NCBI RefSeq assembly: GCF_003977665.1
Contig: NZ_RYYV01000007.1
Location: 236,330-300,329 of the forward strand
From: Dyella choica
GTDB taxonomy: Bacteria > Pseudomonadota > Gammaproteobacteria > Xanthomonadales > Rhodanobacteraceae
DNA length: 64,000 nt
Reading direction: 5' to 3'
The translations under genes were made by a program, and so were the position numbers. The notes beneath the pieces are model-generated. The model was not told where the DNA came from. It ran no database searches and saw only the letters and a program-made list of their open reading frames with translations. Positions 26,450-35,104 of the stretch are shown piece by piece (position 1 is the first letter of the stretch; every line of letters begins with the position of its first letter).

Positions 26450-28906
26450 TCAGCTTGCGTCGATCGCCACCACCTCGCTCGCCGCCATGCCGAACGACGG
26501 TGGCCGGTCTTCCAGCTTCGCGCCGAATTGCAGGTTCGGCGACTCCGACATGTGGAACTCCAGCACGCCGCCGGCAGTGAGCTCGGCATGGCTGATCCAG
26601 CTCTTCGTCCACGGCTTGCCGTTCCACGTGACCGACTGGATGTAAGGACGATTCGACCCATTGTTGAAAGTGCGGATCACCAGCTTACGCTCGCCGCCCA
26701 GCGCAATTTCCGCGTGATCCAGGATCGGGCTGCCGAACACATAGTTCGTGCTCACCGGATCGACCGCGTACAGGCCCAGCGCACTCATGATGTACCACGC
26801 GCTCATCTGGCCGCAGTCTTCGTTGCCGGCCAGGCCATCCGGCTCGGGCGGGTACATCGTTTCCACCAGCATGCGTACGCGTGCCTGCGTCTTGTGGTGT
26901 GCGCCGGTGTACGCATACAGGTAAGCCATGTGATGGCTGGGCTCGTTGCCGTGCGCATACTGGCCCACCATGCCGGCAATATCCGGTGGCGCATCGGCTG
27001 GCAGCTTGGAGCTGGTGGTGAACAACTCGTCCAGCTTGCGCTCGAACACCTCAGGGCCGCCGAACAGGCCCATGTAGGCGTACAGGTCGTGTTGATTGAG
27101 GAACGTGGCCTGCCACGAATTGGATTCAGTGAAGTCGCGCCACTGCTGCGAGTGGCCCATGCCGCGCGGATCGAACGGCTCCAGCCATTCGCCGTGTTCG
27201 CCACGCGGGCGCACGAAGTTCATCTTGGTATCGAACACATGGCGGTAGTTGCGCGAACGGCGACGCAGCGCATCGCCCAGGCTTTTTTCTCCCGCCGCAT
27301 CGGCCATATGCGCCACGGCCCAGTCATCGTAGGAGTATTCCAGCGTCTTGCTGGCCGCTTCCCCTTCCTTGTCGCTGGGGATGTAGCCGAGTTTGCGGTA
27401 ATAAGCCAGGCCGCGGTAATCGTCCTCCATCGCGCGCTTGCGGTAGATCGGCCAGGCACGGGCGTAGTCGATGCCGGTGAAGCCCTTCGCCTGCGCTTCG
27501 GCAATCACCACGGCCGAGTGGTAGCCGATCATGCAGCCGGTCTCCACGCCTTGCAGCGGCCACACCGGCGGACCCTCCGGGCTTTCTTCGGCCATGCGCA
27601 CCAGGCCGTTGACCAGGTCCGGCACGCGGTCGGGCTGGTACAGCGTGTACAGCGGGTGCAGCGCGCGATAAGTGTCCCACAAAGAATAGGTGCTGTAGTT
27701 GTGCTGTCCTTGCTGCAACTGGTGGATACCCAAGTCCATGCCGCGATATCGTCCGTCCACGTCGCTGAACAGCGTCGGCGCCAGCATGGTGTGATACAGC
27801 GAGCTGTAGAACACCTTCAGCGTGCGCTCCGAAGAAGATTGCACGCGGATGCGGCTGAGCTCGTGTTCCCATGCATCGGCGACGGCCTGTTGCACCTGCC
27901 CGAAATCCCAGCCGGGGATTTCCGTTTCGAGATTGCGCAGCGCGCCGTCGATATCCACGGCGGAAATGCCCACCTTCACCAGCAGCGGTTCCTTCGCCAC
28001 GTCATCGATGTGCAACGCCGCCTTCAGATGCATGCCCTTGAGCTCGCCGGTGCCGCTGGGTGCGGCGACATCCTCTGAATACAGCGTGGCCTGTGAGAAC
28101 GGCCGCGAAACCCTCAGTGCGAAATACAGATAGCGCCCCGGCGCCCATTCATAGGCGCGTCGTCCGCCGACGATCGTGTCATTGCCGACCAGGCGCAATT
28201 GCACGTCGCTGACCTTCAGCGGGTCCTTGCCGAAATGGTAGCCATGCGTGAAATCCAGCAGTAGATGCCCGCTTCCCGCCTTATGGAAGGTGTAGCGGTG
28301 CAGACCCGCACGCGTCGTCGCGGTTAGTTCGGCAAGAATGTCGTGATCGGTCAGGTGCACGCTGTAGTAGCCAGGATGCGCGTGCTCCGCCGTATAGCGC
28401 GAACGATAGCCATGCCCAGGCTGCGCCTTGCTCTGCTCCGTCAGCTGCGGTCCGGAGCCGGCCGCGCCATCGAAACGCGAGTGATAGTTCACGTTCGGCA
28501 AACCGCGCTCACCCGGCTGCAGCAGCACTTCGCCCTGCGCCGGCATCACCAGCACGTCCAGCATGTCCGAGGCGCCAGTGCCGCTCAGATGGGTATGCGA
28601 AAAACCCATGATCGAGCCGTCGTTCAGATGGTAGCCCGAGCACGCATCCCAGCCGGTGTCATTGGTATCGGGGCTCAACTGCACCATGCCGAACGGCATC
28701 GTCGCACCCGGATACATATGGCCGTGGCCACCGGTGCCGACAAAGACATCCACATACCGCGATACGCCACCGGCCTTCGCCGCCGCACCTGTCGCGCGTG
28801 CGGAGCGTGCTGCGGGACTGTCAGCCAGCCTGGCTAGCGCGGGCAACGGACCACCCATCGCGGCCAGCGCACCCATGCCCTGCAGGAACCGTCTACGTGA
28901 CACCAT
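26450..28906 (-). CDS. GH92 alpha-mannosidase, Tat-exported
   Basis: An 818-residue calcium-dependent exo-alpha-mannosidase. The N-terminus SRRRFLQGMGALAAM is a twin-arginine signal. Family marks are GTGGHGHMYPGATMPFGMVQ near residue 55, SLWDTYRALHPLYTLYQP, and GNEDCGQMSAWYIMSALGLY near residue 700, which holds the general acid/base region. GH92 enzymes trim alpha-1,2 (or 1,3/1,4/1,6) mannose from N-glycans. Together with the GH125 and GH2 enzymes 33 kb away it would dismantle high-mannose glycans in the periplasm. Confidence 0.95.
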   Translation of the reverse strand: MVSRRRFLQGMGALAAMGGPLPALARLADSPAARSARATGAAAKAGGVSRYVDVFVGTGGHGHMYPGATMPFGMVQLSPDTNDTGWDACSGYHLNDGSIMGFSHTHLSGTGASDMLDVLVMPAQGEVLLQPGERGLPNVNYHSRFDGAAGSGPQLTEQSKAQPGHGYRSRYTAEHAHPGYYSVHLTDHDILAELTATTRAGLHRYTFHKAGSGHLLLDFTHGYHFGKDPLKVSDVQLRLVGNDTIVGGRRAYEWAPGRYLYFALRVSRPFSQATLYSEDVAAPSGTGELKGMHLKAALHIDDVAKEPLLVKVGISAVDIDGALRNLETEIPGWDFGQVQQAVADAWEHELSRIRVQSSSERTLKVFYSSLYHTMLAPTLFSDVDGRYRGMDLGIHQLQQGQHNYSTYSLWDTYRALHPLYTLYQPDRVPDLVNGLVRMAEESPEGPPVWPLQGVETGCMIGYHSAVVIAEAQAKGFTGIDYARAWPIYRKRAMEDDYRGLAYYRKLGYIPSDKEGEAASKTLEYSYDDWAVAHMADAAGEKSLGDALRRRSRNYRHVFDTKMNFVRPRGEHGEWLEPFDPRGMGHSQQWRDFTESNSWQATFLNQHDLYAYMGLFGGPEVFERKLDELFTTSSKLPADAPPDIAGMVGQYAHGNEPSHHMAYLYAYTGAHHKTQARVRMLVETMYPPEPDGLAGNEDCGQMSAWYIMSALGLYAVDPVSTNYVFGSPILDHAEIALGGERKLVIRTFNNGSNRPYIQSVTWNGKPWTKSWISHAELTAGGVLEFHMSESPNLQFGAKLEDRPPSFGMAASEVVAIDAS

Positions 28907-29316
28907 GCTGCTACTCCCCGGATGTTCTTGTTGTGGTGAAGTGGAGCGTCAACGCATAGCGTGCGCAACGCACTCACTTGCTAGAGAGCAGCGGCCCGAT
29001 GGCGAGCCCTGCCCACCGGGCGACTGTAAACGAAAAATTTGCCTCGATCCAAATTTTTCTTTGCCAAATACAATTGGCTGATATCAAACACTTTTATCGA
29101 AATTTTGCGGCGATGCAAAATGATTCTGCTGCCGCCCGATTGCCGGTGTTGTTATACGGTGTCGTTTTTTCCCTATTCTTGTCGCGACCACATAACCCTG
29201 TCGCAGGCACAGCTATCAAGGTGGGTCACCACGGACGCACCGAGCACCTCGAAAGTTGGCATCGAAGCTGTGGCGGCCGCCTTGAAGTGGGGATATCTGA
29301 AGGTTTGCGCGCTGGC
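28907..29316. other. A/T-rich intergenic region upstream of GH92
   Basis: About 410 bases without a convincing gene. The part 29020-29130 is clearly richer in A/T than its surroundings. It contains two perfect inverted repeats: GAAAAATTTG (29032-29041) with CAAATTTTTC (29050-29059), and ATTTTGC (29102-29108) with GCAAAAT (29115-29121). A frame of about 99 residues on the plus strand from 29039 has no recognisable product and is not called. The palindromes may be operators for GH92 or a terminator for the VgrG operon. Confidence 0.5.
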
Positions 29317-29841
29317 CTACGCGTTGGGCAACAAATGAATGACCCGCTCTACAAAAGCTTCGCGGCGGCTTTCAAAGGTCGCGCTATCCAACATGGACAA
29401 TTTGTTGATGACCGCCATGGCCGCTAGCGCGGTCATTTTGTCCGGCGGCGGCACCTCCGCCGCCCCAGGCGGCGTTAGGCTTCCGCCGGACCAGCCCGTC
29501 GCAGCGGCCAACCAGGCACCAAGGGTGCGCTTTGGGTCCGCCGTCCAGAAATTCAGCGCTGCATAACGATGCGTTTCATTCGGTTCGCGCACCCACGCAT
29601 TCGCCAGGGCCACACCAGCCCGATCATTCCATTCCAGCGGAATGTCACGCGTGCAGTCGCACAACCAGGCCACCACGTAGACCTTTGGCAATAGTCGCGC
29701 TATCAGCTTCAAAGCGTCAAAGCTATGTCCGCGATCGAGCAAAGTGCGCACGGCTGGCCGCGGAGCCATGCCGGATTGGAGGCAACCCAAAGCGGGCGCG
29801 GACAGTTCCATATCCAGCGCTCCTTGCATGACCGTCAGCAT
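29317..29841 (-). CDS. DUF6931-like protein downstream of VgrG
   Basis: A 174-residue soluble, Ala/Leu-rich, probably helical protein. It starts nine bases after the VgrG stop and is surely in its operon. I match it to the DUF6931 type of small proteins found beside T6SS spike genes; no activity is known to me. It may be an adaptor or chaperone for loading the spike. PLEWNDRAGVALANAWVREP and RYAALNFWTADPKRTLG are conspicuous conserved-looking segments. Confidence 0.7.
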   Translation of the reverse strand: MLTVMQGALDMELSAPALGCLQSGMAPRPAVRTLLDRGHSFDALKLIARLLPKVYVVAWLCDCTRDIPLEWNDRAGVALANAWVREPNETHRYAALNFWTADPKRTLGAWLAAATGWSGGSLTPPGAAEVPPPDKMTALAAMAVINKLSMLDSATFESRREAFVERVIHLLPNA

Positions 29842-29850
29842 GGGACGTCC

Positions 29851-31683
29851 TCAGCCGATCATGATGAGGCCGCCGGAAACCTGCATCTCACCGCTGCCCT
29901 CGATGCTGGTCATCGCCCCCTTGATGCCGACCTGCGATTGTCCGTTGAACGTGAGGTTGACGCCGTTGACCTCGACCTCGCCGCTGCTCTTCAGGGTGAT
30001 GCTTGCCGAGCCGCAAACCAGCTTTAGCTGTGAGCCCGCGGTCAGGGTGTAGTTCTGCTTGACGTTCTGCGTGTCGTTGTTGCCTATCGAATGCGAGCGG
30101 TCGCTCTTGATAGTGACTGTTTCGTTGTGGTCGATAGTAACCACCAGATCGTTTTCAACCTCTTGATGCATGTCCTTCTGTGCATGCATGAAGAAATCTT
30201 CGCTTCCTTTCTTGTCTTCAAAACGCCATTCATTGGCGTCTGCTGCCGTGCCAAGCAGGCTGCGGCTGATGACGCCGCTGCGGGTCTTGTTGTCGGGCAG
30301 GCTGTATGGCGGCATGTTGCTGGCGTTGTAGACGCTACCAATAATCAACGGGCGTTCAGGGTCACCCTCCAGAAAACTCACCACAACTTCCTGGCCTACG
30401 CGCGGAATGCTGACAGCGCCCCAATTCTTGCCGGCCCAAGACGACGCCACGCGTACCGGGCAGGAGCATTTGGCATTTTTCTTGTCCGGCATGTTCCAGT
30501 GGAAAGTGACCTCCACTCGGCCGTATTGATCGACCGCGATATCCTCTTCGGTTTCGCTGCCGGTGACCACTGCGGTCTGCAGGCCAACGATCTTCGGCTT
30601 TTCGGTCTCGATTTCCTTGCGAAAAGGAATGCGGCTTTCGAGCGCGTCGAAATAGCACTGGAAGGACTGCGAGCTGCCACTACCCGAAGCACGGCCACCG
30701 CCATGCATATACGTCTTGGTCCCAATGATCAGATATTCCTGGTTGAGTTCCGGGCGCGGGAAATCAGTCAGAGTGAAAAGGCCGCCTATCTGCGCACTGC
30801 AAGCCTCGGTCCTCGCCATGTATTTCGAGCGGGAAGCGGTAAACGCCTCGGCGCGCACGTTGGCATAGTGCTGGCCCAGGGCCGCGTCACCGTGTGCGCC
30901 TGGGAAATCAAAGACGCTGTAGCTGACCTCCGGCTGATGGCCCTCGGTGGTATCCAACGAGAGCAACGATGCCTTCGGCTTCAAAGGGTTGTAGTCGGTC
31001 AGCTTGAAGGTGGCCGCATCCACGCCCCGCGCCGAAGCGAAGCTGTTGATCGTCGCCTGTTTACGCAGCACGCTATCGACCTGGGATGCATAGGGCACCA
31101 GGGCGAAGCCATTTGTCGCGGAATGAGCGCCCAGACCATCAGCCAGCACCATGGTGTGCGTGCTCTCGTCATGGGTGAAGTAGTAATAGATGCCGTCCTG
31201 CTCCATCAGACGATGGATAAAGCTCAGGCAATCCTCGCGGTACTGCACGCAATACTCGCGGGGAGTGTAGTTGCCGGTAAGGCTGAGCTTCACGTCGCTA
31301 TAGCCGGACTCGGTCAACAGCTGCTTGATGATGTCCGACGTGGTCATGTTGGTGAAAATGCGGCAATCCACGATCTGTCCAAGCAGCCAGAGCTTAGGCA
31401 CCAACGTGACGGAATATTGCGCATACACCAGATTTTCGATCGATGTGACGCCGGTCTGCGCCGCCTCGCAGACCATCCCGTTGAAATAGCGGACGAAGCC
31501 GTTCTCGGTAGTCAACGTCACAGTCATCGGCGAACCGAGCAGTGAGCTGAGGTCGATATTAGGGTCCTGGGATTCAAACTTGACGCGGAACTTGAAGAGT
31601 TCGCCTAATTGCTCTTCCGCGTTCAATTCAATGAAATACAACTCGTCGCACTTGGCCGAGGTGATCGTCATGGCTACGGTCAT
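29851..31683 (-). CDS. vgrG: VgrG spike protein of a type VI secretion system
   Basis: A 610-residue spike protein that trimerises at the tip of the T6SS tube. The start MTVAMTITSAKCDEL follows a GGGAG site; a 19-residue upstream extension is rejected. The gp27-like base covers about residues 10-370 (YRKEDCLSF-like YREDCLSFIHRLMEQDGIYYYF is shown in part), then the OB-fold gp5-like domain (DQYGRVEVTFHWN, PRVGQEVVVSFLEGDPERPLIIG) and a DUF2345-like beta-helix needle at the end. There is no C-terminal effector extension. No core T6SS gene is in the window, so this is an orphan vgrG cluster. Confidence 0.96.
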   Translation of the reverse strand: MTVAMTITSAKCDELYFIELNAEEQLGELFKFRVKFESQDPNIDLSSLLGSPMTVTLTTENGFVRYFNGMVCEAAQTGVTSIENLVYAQYSVTLVPKLWLLGQIVDCRIFTNMTTSDIIKQLLTESGYSDVKLSLTGNYTPREYCVQYREDCLSFIHRLMEQDGIYYYFTHDESTHTMVLADGLGAHSATNGFALVPYASQVDSVLRKQATINSFASARGVDAATFKLTDYNPLKPKASLLSLDTTEGHQPEVSYSVFDFPGAHGDAALGQHYANVRAEAFTASRSKYMARTEACSAQIGGLFTLTDFPRPELNQEYLIIGTKTYMHGGGRASGSGSSQSFQCYFDALESRIPFRKEIETEKPKIVGLQTAVVTGSETEEDIAVDQYGRVEVTFHWNMPDKKNAKCSCPVRVASSWAGKNWGAVSIPRVGQEVVVSFLEGDPERPLIIGSVYNASNMPPYSLPDNKTRSGVISRSLLGTAADANEWRFEDKKGSEDFFMHAQKDMHQEVENDLVVTIDHNETVTIKSDRSHSIGNNDTQNVKQNYTLTAGSQLKLVCGSASITLKSSGEVEVNGVNLTFNGQSQVGIKGAMTSIEGSGEMQVSGGLIMIG

Positions 31684-31886
31684 GCGGCTACGCTCCCTGT
31701 AAATTAGATATCGTCCCCATAGATGATCCGATGGTAGCATTTTTCGACGGGATCACTACCATACCCGGCAAGGGGAGTCGATGCCTGAGAGGCCTATCGG
31801 GTTCGGCACCGCCGTACGATGAGTGGACATGTTTTCGCCTTTCCCCAAAAAGGCCCACAACAATGGCATAAGGATGGCACAGCGAT

Positions 31887-32606
31887 ATGCGCGAGTTTGA
31901 TCCCCGATATGAAGTAAGCGGTCCAACGACGGGTACTGGTGCCCCCACCGAGTCGCAAAAGGCCATAGCGTTCTTTATTGGAGGCGCGGGCGACAAGGAG
32001 TCCTATTACGGCGCGGGGCCCTATCACAATATCGAGGTACCCAAAACCATACTCGATAATTGGGAAGGTGGTCTCAAAAGCAAAGACCTCTATATGTCGT
32101 ATGACCTTGGGTATTACCAAATACACAGCGACTCAGACATAAAAAAGTTCGTCATCGATGTCATTCCCACGAGGTCCAACCCCGTGTATATCATCGGGCA
32201 CAGCCTGGGAGGCTGGAACGGGGCGCATCTTTCGAGGAAGCTTGTCGATGCGGGCTACAACGTGCAGATGTTGGTGACGCTTGATCCGGTGGGTAAAGGT
32301 TTTCTGGTCGAGCTTTTTTCCGCCATCCCTTTCCATCCGGAAAACACGCCCAAAGCCAAATTCTGGATCAACGTCCATGCGACGCCGGCAACCTCCGATG
32401 CGTCAGATGGAGTCGCGGATTTTGGCGAGCGCTGGGTGATACCGTCCGGGCCCGATATCAATGTAGATTCCAATACGCACCACGCTGACGCCGGAGGGCT
32501 GTTCAACACCACGGCCAGCGACGGAAAGTCGGTGGCGGGCATGGTGTACCTGTCCATTCGGGGCAACACGGGTGGGCCCCCGGCAGATATCGACTCCGAT
32601 GAGTGA
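31887..32606 (+). CDS. Alpha/beta-hydrolase, candidate T6SS lipase effector
   Basis: A 239-residue protein with a lipase fold: nucleophile Ser106 in IIGHSLGGWNGAHL, Asp133 in VTLDPVG and His198/199 in NTHHAD near the C-terminus. There is no signal peptide, as expected for a cargo delivered by T6SS. It lies divergent to vgrG and overlaps a lipoprotein gene by eight bases. The arrangement is that of Tle phospholipase effectors with periplasmic immunity partners. Substrate class is inferred from context; it is short for a Tle protein. Codon use looks less GC-rich than the flanking core genes. Confidence 0.8.
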   Translation: MREFDPRYEVSGPTTGTGAPTESQKAIAFFIGGAGDKESYYGAGPYHNIEVPKTILDNWEGGLKSKDLYMSYDLGYYQIHSDSDIKKFVIDVIPTRSNPVYIIGHSLGGWNGAHLSRKLVDAGYNVQMLVTLDPVGKGFLVELFSAIPFHPENTPKAKFWINVHATPATSDASDGVADFGERWVIPSGPDINVDSNTHHADAGGLFNTTASDGKSVAGMVYLSIRGNTGGPPADIDSDE

Positions 32607-33132
32607 TCGCATGAAATGGCTACTGCCCATACCGCTGATGCTGAGCTGCGCGGGCTGCGTCAAGCACCTGCAAGAGCCGCCCGCAGCCGTAAGTTTCGTT
32701 CGGTTTGAAAAGACGAGCTACACCTACAAACTCACGTTCAATTCAAAAGCCGGTTTTCTTGCTGCTTCCTATACCGACAAGTTACCCGTCGTAGGACATT
32801 GGCTGATCTGCTCCCTCGATGGAGATACGGATTTCTCCATCGATCATGCGTTCTCCTTGCGACGGTTCATGCGAGGCATCACCGATTCAGCAGATCATGT
32901 AGGGAAAGGGCAGCAGTCCTTATTCGCTTATTCATCAGAGCTGACTTTCAGCGAAACGCTGGATGGGGGAACATCCGATCATGCTTTAAGCAAGACGGAC
33001 GTCAACAGCCTGCTTGCAGGTCGCTCCAGCATCCCGTGCAAAGTGATCATGACCATCACCGGCTATGCGCCCTATTACTCGATGACCATGCAGGTTCCGG
33101 CCAAGGTCTTGCTGGACGAGGTGAACCGGTAA
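32599..33132 (+). CDS. Lipoprotein, probable immunity protein to the lipase effector
   Basis: A 177-residue protein with a lipoprotein signal (KWLLPIPLMLSCAGC, lipid-attachment Cys in the lipobox SCAGC). The start ATG 32599 lies inside the end of the effector gene; ATG 32611 is an alternative. The mature part looks beta-rich and matches no family I know. Anchored in the periplasm, it is where an inhibitor of a membrane-attacking lipase must act. The immunity role is inference from the overlap and topology. Confidence 0.75.
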   Translation: MSDRMKWLLPIPLMLSCAGCVKHLQEPPAAVSFVRFEKTSYTYKLTFNSKAGFLAASYTDKLPVVGHWLICSLDGDTDFSIDHAFSLRRFMRGITDSADHVGKGQQSLFAYSSELTFSETLDGGTSDHALSKTDVNSLLAGRSSIPCKVIMTITGYAPYYSMTMQVPAKVLLDEVNR

Positions 33133-33136
33133 CCGG

Positions 33137-34183
33137 TCAACCACCCAATAACACCGTAAAGGATCCAAGCACGACCACGCCCCCGTGTTCCGTTGCATCC
33201 CCCAATCGAGCAGCCGGCTGACCGCCGATTTTCACTTTGGATGAGCCAGCCGACAGGGAATCCGGCGGCCCCACGCATATCGCCATATCCCCAACGCGTG
33301 CCGCGGGCAAGCCACCGATCAGTACCTTGGGTGCGCCGGGAGCGCAGATCGGGCCTCCGACGTGCGGTACCGGCCCGGTGGTCATAGGGCAGGTATGCAT
33401 ATCGGTCAGACGCGCGGCGGGGCGCCCCATGCCGATCGGGGCCAGCGTCATGCCGGAAGAAAGTGCGTCGGACAAACTTGGCATAGGGGACGAATCGACG
33501 CCCAATGCGTCCGCGACCTCTTTGGATAGAACTACGCCTGACCCGCTTTTGGCGTTGAAAATACCGCGGGGGGCTGCGCGAACGAACGACGCTTGCACTT
33601 TCGGTAATACCGCCTTGGTACCGCCATGCGCATTCGCTGCGCGCAAATCCGTTACCGGTTGCTTGCCTAGGCTGGCCACGTGGCTATCGTTCAATACGGC
33701 CGGCACTTCGACCTGACCAAAAACACGATCCGGGCTGGCCGCGGAGGCCACCAACACCACATCGCCCTTCAAAGACGTGGCGAATTCATGCGATGCCTGC
33801 CCCCATAAACAGCCTCTCAAGGAGGTAGGGCTAGCTGCCGGGGCGCTCCCGCTGCCGTAAAGAAAGTTGGATGCTGCCGCTTTCGCCTCTGGCCACGGCA
33901 TGCCCTGCGATTCCAGGATGTCTGCCGCGCGATCCTTGATCGCCTCTTCGGCGGCCACCAGGAAACCGGCTCTGGGGGTGCTATTGATGACGCTGTATCC
34001 AGTCTTGTCGGCAAGGGCCAGGGCAATCGATTCCGACTTCACCTCGCCAACGCGCCCGCTGTACAGGATGCCGCACTTGCCTGTGCCTTTTGCCGGATAA
34101 CCGGCGGCAATCTTCTGAATATCCTCCAAAGAAGAAGCCTTGGATACCTTCGCTATGGATTGCGAATAGTCAATCATCGCCAC
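33137..34183 (-). CDS. PAAR-domain spike tip protein with N-terminal extra domain
   Basis: A 348-residue protein. The C-terminal part (from about residue 245) is a PAAR/DUF4150-like tip: GRPAARLTDMHTCPM, VPHVGGPICAPGAPKVLIGGLPAARVGDMAICVGPPD, KVKIGGQPAARLGDATEHGG, with the His/Cys residues that bind metal (quoted in part). Residues 1-230 are not PAAR. They include SGRVGEVKSESIALALA, SLRGCLWGQASHEFATSLKGDV and VFGQVEVPAVLND, which look like an enzymatic or toxin domain that I cannot name. Toxins usually lie after PAAR, so the order is reversed. It is convergent with the immunity gene, only four bases apart. Confidence 0.82.
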   Translation of the reverse strand: MAMIDYSQSIAKVSKASSLEDIQKIAAGYPAKGTGKCGILYSGRVGEVKSESIALALADKTGYSVINSTPRAGFLVAAEEAIKDRAADILESQGMPWPEAKAAASNFLYGSGSAPAASPTSLRGCLWGQASHEFATSLKGDVVLVASAASPDRVFGQVEVPAVLNDSHVASLGKQPVTDLRAANAHGGTKAVLPKVQASFVRAAPRGIFNAKSGSGVVLSKEVADALGVDSSPMPSLSDALSSGMTLAPIGMGRPAARLTDMHTCPMTTGPVPHVGGPICAPGAPKVLIGGLPAARVGDMAICVGPPDSLSAGSSKVKIGGQPAARLGDATEHGGVVVLGSFTVLLGG

Positions 34184-34213
34184 GTCCTTATGTCTTTTGC
34201 TGCACGTGTTCCA

Positions 34214-34615
34214 TCAATCGGCAATCGTATTGATCCAGCCGTCCTGAAACACCACTTTTCCCGTGAACCTGGATGTCTTGCCGCGGGAAAGTACGAATGG
34301 GGGATGATCACATTGGGACACAATATTAGCCAGCCGCGTCACCATGGTCTTGATCTTTTCAATATCGACCGCCGAATAAGCGGCTCGTGTAGACACTGGC
34401 ATGCCGACATAACCTGATTCCTTGTAGCCGAAAGAGAGAATTTCCAAGCTAAAGCTATTCCCTTCCGGCTCGAAAACTTGAACGGCCTCTCCGTACCAGG
34501 ATCCACCGTTCAATTCCGCGCAAAACGTCTCATGGCCGAGCTCGTCCCAACCTCGTATGCCGCCGGAAAAGCGCGCCCTGCCGTCCTCAAATTCAACCCA
34601 ATCGTACATGTCCAT
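34214..34615 (-). CDS. Small protein upstream of the PAAR gene, candidate immunity
   Basis: A 133-residue acidic, soluble protein without signal peptide and without a recognised family. It lies 30 bases upstream of the PAAR gene on the same strand, so the two are likely one operon. The position and size suit a cytoplasmic immunity protein for the N-terminal domain of the PAAR protein, or a chaperone. This is inference only. Confidence 0.6.
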   Translation of the reverse strand: MDMYDWVEFEDGRARFSGGIRGWDELGHETFCAELNGGSWYGEAVQVFEPEGNSFSLEILSFGYKESGYVGMPVSTRAAYSAVDIEKIKTMVTRLANIVSQCDHPPFVLSRGKTSRFTGKVVFQDGWINTIAD

Positions 34616-35104
34616 TGACTACTGCCATGTTGGTCCGTTCGACAAATACTACCGCGAAATGGTCGGGCCATTGGAGTTAGGGTGGGCGTGGTCAGCTCGA
34701 ACTAATCCATGCGCCAGGCGCGAAAGTCTCCTGGCCAAAGGTGGCTCCTTTCCATGACGAAGCGCACCTTGGAGTCGACAACAAAGTCCGCAAGGGCGAG
34801 ATCGGGAGCCATCTGCCCAAGGCAGCGTCACTGGCATATGGATCAAGCGCGGTCGTAGGTCGACGTTGGTACGTGCCGGTGCACGATCAGAGTTGGGCAC
34901 AAGCTGGAATCCGAGTGCTTACATCAACCGCCCAAGCGATTCGGGAAATGAAACGAGTCTGTCACATCGTAACATCTTGCAGCGATAGCCGCGTTGTCCG
35001 GGCTTTCGATGGCGGTAGGCGTGAGCCACCGATCGGCACTGGATCACCGCCATGGCCAGGGCTATTCTGAGTTCTTCATAGACACAATTCAGGGAGCGGA
35101 AGGG
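34616..35104. other. Intergenic region without a convincing gene
   Basis: About 490 bases between the PAAR operon and the SPFH gene. Frames of 60-110 residues exist on both strands, but none has a ribosome-binding site plus a recognisable product. It probably includes both divergent promoters and perhaps remains of an older cargo gene. Confidence 0.4.

Noticed and set aside
25155..26645. 496-residue open frame antisense to the FAD monooxygenase
   Set aside because: Shadow frame crossing a gene boundary and a repeat; no domain visible.
26528..28078. 516-residue open frame antisense to GH92
   Set aside because: Shadow frame; the opposite strand encodes a clear GH92 enzyme throughout.
29039..29338. 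99-residue frame in the A/T-rich gap
   Set aside because: No ribosome-binding site and no family resemblance; it runs into the end of the DUF6931-like gene.
30091..31545. 484-residue open frame antisense to vgrG
   Set aside because: Shadow frame; VgrG is unmistakable on the other strand.
34741..35070. 109-residue frame between the PAAR and SPFH operons
   Set aside because: No family resemblance or clear ribosome-binding site; possibly an old remnant but not supportable.
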